Shown here in pieces: positions 35,410-41,795 of a stretch of 64,000 bases of DNA (its first letter is position 1; the number at the start of each line of letters is the position of its first letter). The position numbers and the translations under genes were made by a program. The DNA is from Oscillatoriales cyanobacterium (GTDB taxonomy: Bacteria; Cyanobacteriota; Cyanobacteriia; Cyanobacteriales; Microcoleaceae): positions 42,764-106,763 of the forward strand of contig RDYN01000018.1 in the NCBI GenBank assembly GCA_004293365.1. The letters are read 5' to 3'. The notes beneath the pieces were generated by a model. That model was not told the DNA's origin. It did not search any database and saw only the letters and a list, made by a program, of their open reading frames with translations.

Positions 35410-35656
35410 TTACTCCTAGTATTGCAGTGCTTTCTGCCTCGTCTTCCCCTGTGGACTCTAATAATTCTTCTGCTTCGCTCATCTCGTCGAAGGATAGAAG
35501 GTCACACGCATCGGGGTCTATTGTGTTCGTTGTGGCAGACTTTAGATCGATCCATTCAATTGAGCTTTTGGTACCCTTGCGTGTGGCTTTGTGAGCTCCA
35601 TGGAAACTGATTGTACCGTCGGAATTCGATTCGTTCTTGACGATGATGTATCTCAT
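35399..35656 (-). CDS. small acidic protein of the leftward operon
   Basis: 85 residues from MRYIIVKNESNSDGTISFHG to a very acidic tail (FDEMSEAEELLESTGEDEAE). The start is the ATG overlapping the previous TGA (ATGA), a coupled arrangement; longer in-frame starts would run into the upstream gene. Function unknown. Confidence 0.62.
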   Translation of the reverse strand: MRYIIVKNESNSDGTISFHGAHKATRKGTKSSIEWIDLKSATTNTIDPDACDLLSFDEMSEAEELLESTGEDEAESTAILGVNAD

Positions 35657-35976
35657 TTTATTCCTTTGACTATTTCGCCATTTCCACTGCTGGAAATTAC
35701 TAGGGGGTTCTCTTCTATTTGCTCCCAAAATAGTATCCATTCGGGAGTCCCCGGCCTGAATGGATACTCGATCTGGTAGCTCAGCCCTTCTGTATCTATT
35801 AGGCTTGCCTTTCTTGGCTTAACATTGCGAGGTAATGCACAAAAACCGGGGCCCTGAGTGGTGTTGGAGGAGAAAATTTCTGGTATCAATTCGGGGGCGA
35901 TTTCCGAGACGGATAGAGATACAGAAAAGTAAACTTTTCCGGTGTCCGTCGTGTAATCGCCACGATAGGTGGCCAC
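35653..35976 (-). CDS. unknown protein of the leftward operon
   Basis: 107 residues. It starts MATYRGDYTTDTGKVYFSVSLSVSE, a strand pair, and ends GNGEIVKGIK. No domain recognised. It follows the 297-residue protein by 6 bases and is coupled to the next gene by ATGA overlap. Confidence 0.65.
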   Translation of the reverse strand: MATYRGDYTTDTGKVYFSVSLSVSEIAPELIPEIFSSNTTQGPGFCALPRNVKPRKASLIDTEGLSYQIEYPFRPGTPEWILFWEQIEENPLVISSSGNGEIVKGIK

Positions 35977-35982
35977 TGTTTT

Positions 35983-36876
35983 TTACGGAAGTGCCGCGGG
36001 ATTCTTGGATGAGAATCTTTTGTCCCACTCGCCTCTATATCCAAGGCAGAGGGTTGCGGGAACGTCTCGCAGCGCGATCGCACAAGTCCGAATATCTGCG
36101 TTTAGTCGGCTGGTCATCGGGACAAGCATTGCGGATTTTTTTAGACCGACGGTTGATTCTGCACCGCCCCCGTCGCCCTCTACAATCCGCCTCGACTGTT
36201 GCATGACAACCCTAAACCTTCGGTGTTCGAAGGATTTCCCGCGAAATCCGGGGCATCTACTTTGGCTTGTGTTGATGCCTCCGCCCGCCACCAAGCAATC
36301 GTCTATGGCGTCTGCGTACACTGCGTAGGGTGCGTCTGCGACGTCTGTCGCCATCTTGAAAGCTTTGTTGAGTTCCTTCGTGCCGTCCGTGTCGTAGACC
36401 ATACTGCCGACATAGCTCAGCTCTTTTTGACCGGCTGGTGACTCAGCGATCACGATCGGGGTCGGTACGATCGCAGTAGCTGGTGCTGGTAGCTCGTCGA
36501 TAATGTTGTTCCATGTTTCTCCCTCCAGGGAGACACAAACTACCGGTGCAATGAGGCCTAAGACCGTGGCTATTGCATTTGATGTCGCTACTATACTTAC
36601 TTTGTCTGGGACGGGAATTGATACAGTCTTCCCGCCTTCAAACCAAAATACCAGTTTCCTTGGCGACCATGGAAATCCTTCGGCGTCGCAAGGTATCCCT
36701 TTTGAGTCTTTATCTACGATAGTCCCGCCAACTGCGGTGATGATCGTCTCAATGTTGTCGTCCGTAAGGGTGTCTGGAATTTTGAATGTGTAGCTGTATC
36801 GGATGGGGGCTGTTGCGACTCCCCAGTCGGGTACGTAGTTATCTCCCCGAAAGGTAATCCCTTCTGGTCTGGCCAT
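35983..36876 (-). CDS. unknown 297-residue protein, candidate virion component
   Basis: Second gene of the leftward operon and the largest in it. Mixed strand-rich sequence with RYSYTFKIPDTLTDDNIETI, a mid part rich in Ala, Val and Pro, and a C-terminus rich in Arg and Gly (RFRVVMQQSRRIV, LCLGYRGEWDKRFSS). Its start overlaps the stop of the first gene by one base. Size and position would suit a major structural protein, but I see no capsid signature. Confidence 0.65.
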   Translation of the reverse strand: MARPEGITFRGDNYVPDWGVATAPIRYSYTFKIPDTLTDDNIETIITAVGGTIVDKDSKGIPCDAEGFPWSPRKLVFWFEGGKTVSIPVPDKVSIVATSNAIATVLGLIAPVVCVSLEGETWNNIIDELPAPATAIVPTPIVIAESPAGQKELSYVGSMVYDTDGTKELNKAFKMATDVADAPYAVYADAIDDCLVAGGGINTSQSRCPGFRGKSFEHRRFRVVMQQSRRIVEGDGGGAESTVGLKKSAMLVPMTSRLNADIRTCAIALRDVPATLCLGYRGEWDKRFSSKNPAALP

Positions 36877-37214
36877 TAGCTAGCCTCCGATGCGAGTTCG
36901 AGTCCGGTAGGTTGCAAATCAAAGCTGAGCGTATAGTTTTGCCGCAAAGTGCCCGGGGTGACGCTTGCGCCAGAGGCGATCGACGGATTAGGCTTTGCAA
37001 CCGTCGCTTTAGTCGGCCGTGCTGTCGGAGCCAAAGCGGTTACTGCTGAGTGAGTGCGATCGACAATTTGCCGAATCACTTCCATCCCGTTACCTGTAGT
37101 GGCATCCGCTTCAGATGCAGAAAGGCCGGGAAGTGATGCGAGGGGGATACGGATTTCGCTTGTAGCCGTATCGAAGATGTAACCGGCGAAAATCTCGTTC
37201 GGTGAAATTTGCAT
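36876..37214 (-). CDS. first gene of the leftward operon, unknown
   Basis: 112 residues: MQISPNEIFAGYIFDTATSEIRIPLASLPG, then SASEADATTGNGMEVIRQIVDR and a Ser/Thr/Ala-rich tail ending TLSFDLQPTGLE. Unknown family. Its promoter must lie in 37,215-37,419, divergent from the ribbon-helix-helix gene. Confidence 0.65.
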   Translation of the reverse strand: MQISPNEIFAGYIFDTATSEIRIPLASLPGLSASEADATTGNGMEVIRQIVDRTHSAVTALAPTARPTKATVAKPNPSIASGASVTPGTLRQNYTLSFDLQPTGLELASEAS

Positions 37215-37419
37215 AAATCGAAAGTCGAAGTAATTTGTTGACCCTTCAAGCCTAGCGAAAAGCGCCGTTCATGTCCGTTTTCTGAAACGAAAACGACTCG
37301 TCGGGTTTAAAGGTAAAAACACTCGACGACCAGTTCGCGATAGTAGTTTCAGGCGTTGATATGTAATAGAGCAATATGCCATAATTATTTAAATATTTAT
37401 TTATTGTAGGTGACACCCT
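37215..37419. promoter_or_regulatory. divergent control region of the element
   Basis: 205 bases between the leftward operon and the ribbon-helix-helix gene. It contains inverted segments CGTTTTCTGAAACGAAAACG (37,276-37,295) and AT-rich sequence from 37,379, including the left arm of the 18-bp repeat. It is expected to hold promoters for both arms. Confidence 0.55.
37386..37403. repeat. 18-bp inverted repeat, left arm
   Basis: TATTTAAATATTTATTTA at 37,386-37,403 is the exact reverse complement of 37,529-37,546, with the small ribbon-helix-helix gene between. Each arm also contains the self-complementary ATTTAAAT. Probable operator of that protein. Confidence 0.85.
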
Positions 37420-37551
37420 ATGCAGTCAACTTTGATGACGGTAAAGATAGCGAGCGACCTTCTACTCAAGCTCAAACAGCGAGCGCTGGACGAAAAAAAG
37501 AAGATGTGGGAGATCGTGGCAGACGCATTAAATAAATATTTAAATACATAA
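37420..37551 (+). CDS. 43-residue ribbon-helix-helix (CopG-like) regulator
   Basis: MQSTLMTVKIASDLLLKLKQ then RALDEKKKMWEIVADALNKY. A short basic strand (TVKIAS) followed by two amphipathic helices is the ribbon-helix-helix pattern of CopG/ParD-type repressors, which bind palindromes as dimers. ATG 37,420 follows TAGGTGACACCCT; a second ATG lies five codons in. The gene stands between identical 18-bp inverted arms, one overlapping its own 3' end, so autoregulation and control of both arms are likely. Confidence 0.75.
   Translation: MQSTLMTVKIASDLLLKLKQRALDEKKKMWEIVADALNKYLNT
37529..37546. repeat. 18-bp inverted repeat, right arm
   Basis: TAAATAAATATTTAAATA, complement of 37,386-37,403. It overlaps the last codons of the ribbon-helix-helix gene. 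Confidence 0.85.
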
Positions 37552-37578
37552 ATATTTTTATAAATATCAATTTATGTT

Positions 37579-37609
37579 ACCCGTCGGTCACTCGGCGGGT
37601 GTTTTTTTT
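37579..37609 (+). terminator. rho-independent terminator after the RHH gene
   Basis: Stem ACCCGTCG/CGGCGGGT with loop GTCACT, followed by GTTTTTTTT. It separates the small regulator from the rightward operon, so the operon has either a promoter after 37,609 or depends on antitermination. Confidence 0.85.
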
Positions 37610-37620
37610 ATCTTGTATAA

Positions 37621-37842
37621 ATGCGAAGAAAGAACAAGATACATCGCAAAACTTACCCCAGCACTTTTTATGCAGGTGCCGGGGCGCAGGCAAATCCGCC
37701 CTCTTGTATTTCGCTTCGCAATTATTGCGCCAAGTATTTTTTGAGCAAGCCTCAGGTTTTGCGGTTGCTCAAGAAAAAAGAATTGTGTGCCGTAAGTTTC
37801 AAGAAAAAGCTTTTTATCGTTGACCAACCACCGGAGGAATAA
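37621..37842 (+). CDS. excisionase/MerR-like helix-turn-helix protein
   Basis: 73 residues, basic. The C-terminal half reads LRNYCAKYFLSKPQVLRLLKKKEL then CAVSFKKKLFIVD, the pattern of excisionase-type winged helices (helix, turn, recognition helix, K/R-E-L, strand ending in a hydrophobic). It may direct excision with the integrase or regulate the operon. Its TAA overlaps the next ATG (TAATG), so it heads the virion-like operon. Modest confidence in family, good in coding status. Confidence 0.65.
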   Translation: MRRKNKIHRKTYPSTFYAGAGAQANPPSCISLRNYCAKYFLSKPQVLRLLKKKELCAVSFKKKLFIVDQPPEE

Positions 37843-38177
37843 TGAGAGCAATTTACAACCTTAACCCCACACAGTCTCAGCAGCAGCTCCCCCTATCTCG
37901 AAATGCAAAAATCCCCGTTGCTGTCAGTGTGACTACAACGGCATCGGTTGCGCTTGCAGCTAACGCTAACAGAGCTGGTTTCTCCTTTTATAATGCAGGC
38001 CCCGCCACGGTCTTCATGCGCGAAGGATCGACCGTAAGCTCCCTCCTTTACGAACAGCCAGTGCCTGCCGGGTATCACTATGATAGTGAGCCAAGTGCTT
38101 TTCGCTATACGGGAGCTGTGAGCTTGATTACGGCGGCGGGGACGGCAAGTGTGATAATGAGCGAGGCCACTGTTTAA
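37842..38177 (+). CDS. beta-rich virion-type protein (decoration-like fold)
   Basis: 111 residues. After ALAANANRAGFSFYNAGPAT come VFMREGSTVSS, an Ala/Pro-Gly turn and ITAAGTASVIMSEATV. The order strand - Asn-Arg-x-hydrophobic strand - 'N-x-G-x-A-T-hydrophobic' - Gly turn - 'G-T-A-x-V' recurs in small phage structural proteins. The protein at 40,600 has the same layout (VVLAADASRKLVKLYLTS ... GTAQLRVSAA). Start set by GGAGGAATA. A virion surface role is inferred. Confidence 0.65.
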   Translation: MRAIYNLNPTQSQQQLPLSRNAKIPVAVSVTTTASVALAANANRAGFSFYNAGPATVFMREGSTVSSLLYEQPVPAGYHYDSEPSAFRYTGAVSLITAAGTASVIMSEATV

Positions 38178-38509
38178 TGGGGACACTTACTAACTTAAAT
38201 AGTGGTGTAGCAGGGCTTCAATTTAAAGTTGTAAATACAACTGTTCCTGCTGCGGCGTCAAATTTGGTGAGTGTCGATCTCAACCCGGTTTTTGGCGCTG
38301 GCTTCGATTTTTCGAGAATCAGGGCCGTAAGTGCGATCGCTACCCTGACCAGCGGCTCGAATTCTCTGCGGTTTCCCCCTGGAGGCATTGGTTTAGCAGG
38401 GTATAGTTATTTTCTATCCCTCTCTAATAATTTTGTTGTCATTAGAACAACAACTGACTCCGGACTGGTCTTGGGGCTGCCAGCAAGAGTTATTATCTGG
38501 CACGAATAA
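38177..38509 (+). CDS. beta-rich unknown protein of the virion-like operon
   Basis: 110 residues. It starts MGTLTNLNSGVAGLQFKVVN and ends VLGLPARVIIWHE; strand-rich with Gly/Ser turns. The ATG overlaps the previous stop (TAATG). Unknown family; probably a structural protein by context. Confidence 0.62.
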   Translation: MGTLTNLNSGVAGLQFKVVNTTVPAAASNLVSVDLNPVFGAGFDFSRIRAVSAIATLTSGSNSLRFPPGGIGLAGYSYFLSLSNNFVVIRTTTDSGLVLGLPARVIIWHE

Positions 38510-38511
38510 TC

Positions 38512-38853
38512 ATGCCTAGCGAACCTCTATTCACAAACTTCTTCGGTGCCGGCGCAACCCAAACAGGCACTGAAATCATCATCCTAAAAAATGATTTAGT
38601 CGCACCAGCGGGGCTCGTGCCAAGCTACACCTTCACCCCCGCTGCGGTCAATAATGCCGAGTCAACGGCATTGGCTGTTTTCTTGCGGTGGCAGCGCAAT
38701 CAAGACCAGAGCTCGGATTCTCAATTTCGTATTTCTCCCTTCGAGCAATCGCTCGAATTTCAGTTTAATAAGTGGTTGCGAAGATACACTTGTCAAATCG
38801 AAATTTGGCAAGATGACGCAACGTCTTCGATCCCAAATCCCAATTCAATCTAA
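38512..38853 (+). CDS. paralog A of a tandem pair of structural-like proteins
   Basis: 113 residues. It shares with the next gene an N-terminal FTNFFGAGATQTGTEIIILK plus D-L-V (compare LTTFFGPGATQTATSVTILK), an NN-x-SES/AES centre with a hydrophobic A-x-FLR strand, an SS/SNDAQF-like segment, and a C-terminal IPNPNSI / TPNPNLI. The pair therefore arose by duplication. Predicted strand-rich; function unknown, context virion-like. Confidence 0.7.
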   Translation: MPSEPLFTNFFGAGATQTGTEIIILKNDLVAPAGLVPSYTFTPAAVNNAESTALAVFLRWQRNQDQSSDSQFRISPFEQSLEFQFNKWLRRYTCQIEIWQDDATSSIPNPNSI

Positions 38854-38879
38854 TAATTCAATCTAATAACTGATTAACT

Positions 38880-39230
38880 ATGGCGATCGACAAACCTTTA
38901 ACGACTTTTTTCGGCCCTGGGGCTACTCAGACCGCGACTTCTGTCACCATTTTGAAAGCCGACTTGGTGAGCACTCGCAACCCGCTGGGCTTTGTTGGCT
39001 TGACGGCAGCCGCCAATAATACAAGCGAGAGCATTATTGGAGCTATGTTCCTTCGTTTCAACGAGCAGCAAGACACCTCGAACGACGCGCAGTTTGCCAT
39101 TTTCCCGCAGGGGACTTCGATCATCAACGAGGTATCGGATGGGGTGAGCAAGCCCTTCACCCAGTACATATTTACGGTTCGGATACTGGAACCAAGATTG
39201 ACTGAGACGCCAAATCCTAACTTGATTTAA
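38880..39230 (+). CDS. paralog B of a tandem pair of structural-like proteins
   Basis: 116 residues; see the preceding gene for shared motifs. Differences lie mainly in the middle loops, as expected for subunits that occupy different places in a particle. Between the two genes the string AATTCAATCTAATA is repeated. Confidence 0.7.
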   Translation: MAIDKPLTTFFGPGATQTATSVTILKADLVSTRNPLGFVGLTAAANNTSESIIGAMFLRFNEQQDTSNDAQFAIFPQGTSIINEVSDGVSKPFTQYIFTVRILEPRLTETPNPNLI

Positions 39231-39243
39231 TTTGGAGAAAGCA

Positions 39244-40026
39244 ATGGCAGGAGCATTCACGAACCAACCTCGATCGACTCCGATCACAAACCAGCAGCAG
39301 GCTACTCAGTTGGGGCAAGGAAATTTTTCCTCAATGCAGCAGCAGCAATTTGGGAACCCACAGATGCAGGGATTTGGGGGACAGCCCGGAGGGATGAATG
39401 GCAATATTTATCCACTCGGACAGCAATTTGGACACACCACAATTTATGCCGTGGTGGAGAGTGGGCAACCTATCATCATCGACCCCAAAACAGGTGAAAA
39501 ATACCCCCCAGGCTATATTCCCACTATTCAAGATCCAAACACATGGGAGCAGTGGCAACCCGGACAATCCTGGGCTGAAACAATGGAGCTAGCTAATGCG
39601 GAATTTTCGGAAGGAATGAGGCAGGCTGTAGAAACTCTTGTAAGGCCGGGCGAAGAAGCGGCCGCCGAGACGGCGCAGGGATTCTTGAAAGACTTGAGTG
39701 GCGCTGCCAACAAGTGGACGGGACAAGCCTCTCAGAATTTGTATGGCAAGGACAACAAAACCTTAAAGGACATCCAATCACGAGCCAGCCAAGCCGGGAA
39801 GCAAGTAATCAATCAAGCCCCACAGGTTGCACAACAAGCTATAAAACAAGCCCCACAGATTGCTCGGCAGGCGGGGCAAGCGGCGAGTCAAGTAACAGGG
39901 CAGGCGACTAAATTTTTCAGTGGGAGCGGTAGCGCAGCCCCCGCCGCCAGCGGTGGCGCAATGCGATCGGCTCTGACTTCTGTTGCGGGCGAGCGTGCCT
40001 TTGTTTCTGGGACTAGGAGGAATTAA
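39244..40026 (+). CDS. Gln-rich protein with amphipathic helical tail
   Basis: 260 residues. N-terminal 65 residues are Gln/Gly/Asn-rich and disordered; 70-100 is a strand-rich piece (AVVESGQPIIIDPKTGEKYPPG); 120-230 are amphipathic helices with Ala/Gln repeats (QVAQQAIKQAPQIARQAGQA). ATG 39,244 is chosen for the GGAG eight bases upstream; the frame extends to a TTG at 39,232 without such a site. A membrane- or DNA-interacting internal virion protein is possible. Confidence 0.65.
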   Translation: MAGAFTNQPRSTPITNQQQATQLGQGNFSSMQQQQFGNPQMQGFGGQPGGMNGNIYPLGQQFGHTTIYAVVESGQPIIIDPKTGEKYPPGYIPTIQDPNTWEQWQPGQSWAETMELANAEFSEGMRQAVETLVRPGEEAAAETAQGFLKDLSGAANKWTGQASQNLYGKDNKTLKDIQSRASQAGKQVINQAPQVAQQAIKQAPQIARQAGQAASQVTGQATKFFSGSGSAAPAASGGAMRSALTSVAGERAFVSGTRRN

Positions 40027-40593
40027 ATGGCGATCCATATGCCCGATCGAATTGCTCAAATTGCCGCAAAAATAACGCCCGCAACAAGCGGGCAAGAGGC
40101 AATTTTGTACACTCCCAGTACCGCTACGGTATTGGGAACAAACATTAAGTACCAAGGGTACATGGCCACGGTTCGCTGCATGGCATACATTGATTCCATC
40201 GGCGAAACGTTTGCCCCCAATATTTTGCCGACGGACACGGAATCGCAGAAAGAACAGAAAAATCAATTTTTTAGAGCCAATTCTAAAAAGGCGTTGATGG
40301 TCTATTTGCGAAGCCCCCAAAACGAGGATTTTGAAGCGGGGCTGATAGATTTGTACAACGTCAAGCCTGTATTTTTGGCGGGGATAGACGAATACTTCTC
40401 TGGCGTCACAATATACGGGATAAAATTCGGGTGGCGAATTGTGGCCAAGATGATAGATCGCGGATTTGGGCTATTACAAAACAATGCTGGCGCAGGGAAA
40501 CAGAATGATTGGCTATCTATAACCGGGTATGTGGAAGAGAAATCTAGTTTGCTTCAAGACCACAACAATATTGTTTACAACTTTATTCAATAG
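40027..40593 (+). CDS. unknown protein of the virion-like operon
   Basis: 188 residues, soluble, mixed fold. It starts MAIHMPDRIAQIAAKITPAT and has FLAGIDEYFSGVTIYGIKFGWRIVAKM near 120-150. AGGAGG precedes the ATG, which abuts the previous stop. No family recognised; it could be a structural protein. Confidence 0.65.
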   Translation: MAIHMPDRIAQIAAKITPATSGQEAILYTPSTATVLGTNIKYQGYMATVRCMAYIDSIGETFAPNILPTDTESQKEQKNQFFRANSKKALMVYLRSPQNEDFEAGLIDLYNVKPVFLAGIDEYFSGVTIYGIKFGWRIVAKMIDRGFGLLQNNAGAGKQNDWLSITGYVEEKSSLLQDHNNIVYNFIQ

Positions 40594-40599
40594 TTAATA

Positions 40600-40941
40600 A
40601 TGCTCAACTGTTGCAACAACCTAAACAGAAGTCAGGCGGGTGGTTTGCCGGGAAGCTTGACCGAAGACACTACTGCGACAGTTACTGTTGGAGCTTCTCC
40701 AACGGTTGTTCTGGCAGCAGATGCAAGTCGAAAACTCGTAAAACTATATTTAACTTCTTTATCTAATCCTGCGGGAGAATGCTGGATTAGATACGGGACT
40801 GGGGCAACACTGACAAACTCAGCACATCCTTTGCCTCTGCGACATTTATTAATAATTGATGAGCAAGCTGCAAATGCAATTTCCGCTATTTGCTCCTCTG
40901 GAACAGCTCAATTGCGGGTAAGCGCCGCGAATGCCTCATGA
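40600..40941 (+). CDS. beta-rich virion-type protein (relative of 37,842 protein)
   Basis: 113 residues. Cys-rich N-terminus (MLNCCNN), then TATVTVGASPTVVLAADASR and strand-turn-strand units ending GTAQLRVSAANAS. The fold order resembles the protein at 37,842. Its TGA overlaps the next ATG (ATGA). A virion role is inferred. Confidence 0.63.
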   Translation: MLNCCNNLNRSQAGGLPGSLTEDTTATVTVGASPTVVLAADASRKLVKLYLTSLSNPAGECWIRYGTGATLTNSAHPLPLRHLLIIDEQAANAISAICSSGTAQLRVSAANAS

Positions 40942-41792
40942 AGAATTTTGGAGTGTATCAGCCGCCTTCTGGGATTGAAAATGTTAGGCGATCGACTCAA
41001 ATTAATTCCCTCAACAATCTGAATAATCCCAAAAAAACATTTGACGAAATGATCGAGCAAGGATGGGGAGGCAACATCCCTAGCCCTCTTTTGCCATCTT
41101 CCTCATCTTCCCCCTCCCCCCCTCCTTCCTCTTTTGTTCCCCTGCCTCCTGGAAATGTTTCAGCCTCTCAAATTGATGCAGCCACAAGGAACTGTCCTAA
41201 TTTATGTGTTACCTTAGTCAACTTTTGGGGTGCTGGGGGAGGCGAAGGCCCTTCGGACAGTTACGGGGGAGACAGGGAGGGAATCTGCCTCAGACCCAGA
41301 AGTGCATGGGATTCGATGACTGGCGCGGTGGTTGGAACGATCACAAGCTGGGAATCCGAATATGTTTATGAAATTCCGGCTGACGAAGCTCATTATTCCC
41401 TTTCTAGTTGGTTTGAATCGTTTTACAACTATTCTCTGGGAACCAACTGGGATTATTTCGAGGTAGACAATCCTACCAGATCCAGGTGCTTTTCTCCCCC
41501 TCCTTCCCCTTCCCCTTCCCCATCACCCTCTTTCGGTGGCAACGCTTCTCCACCCCCTCCCCCAGGAAAAAATATGTGCGGATGCGATTGTAATACGATA
41601 GCAACGATTGTTGAAGACAAAATAGCTGGTCGCGACAAGTTGATCAAAGACCACATTGACCAACGAACGATCGAAGAATTGAAAGCTATCAACAAAATGC
41701 TGCAAGGGATGAAGATCGACTTGAATTTACAGCCCGTTATCGATCGCCTAAACCAAGTGGAGGCGAACTTATGGAACGGGGCAGGAGGATAG
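40938..41792 (+). CDS. Pro/Ser-rich protein with C-terminal coiled coil
   Basis: 284 residues. It has two low-complexity Pro/Ser stretches (about 50-75 and 175-205), a Cys-containing middle region, the motif MCGCDCNTIATIV, and a C-terminal helical region (IVEDKIAGRDKLIKDHID ... INKMLQGMKIDLNLQPVIDRLNQVEANL). The latter pattern of linked helices resembles spike or fibre trimerisation segments. Start chosen at the ATGA overlap at 40,938. Possible spike; unproven. Confidence 0.62.
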   Translation: MKNFGVYQPPSGIENVRRSTQINSLNNLNNPKKTFDEMIEQGWGGNIPSPLLPSSSSSPSPPPSSFVPLPPGNVSASQIDAATRNCPNLCVTLVNFWGAGGGEGPSDSYGGDREGICLRPRSAWDSMTGAVVGTITSWESEYVYEIPADEAHYSLSSWFESFYNYSLGTNWDYFEVDNPTRSRCFSPPPSPSPSPSPSFGGNASPPPPPGKNMCGCDCNTIATIVEDKIAGRDKLIKDHIDQRTIEELKAINKMLQGMKIDLNLQPVIDRLNQVEANLWNGAGG

Positions 41793-41795
41793 GAA

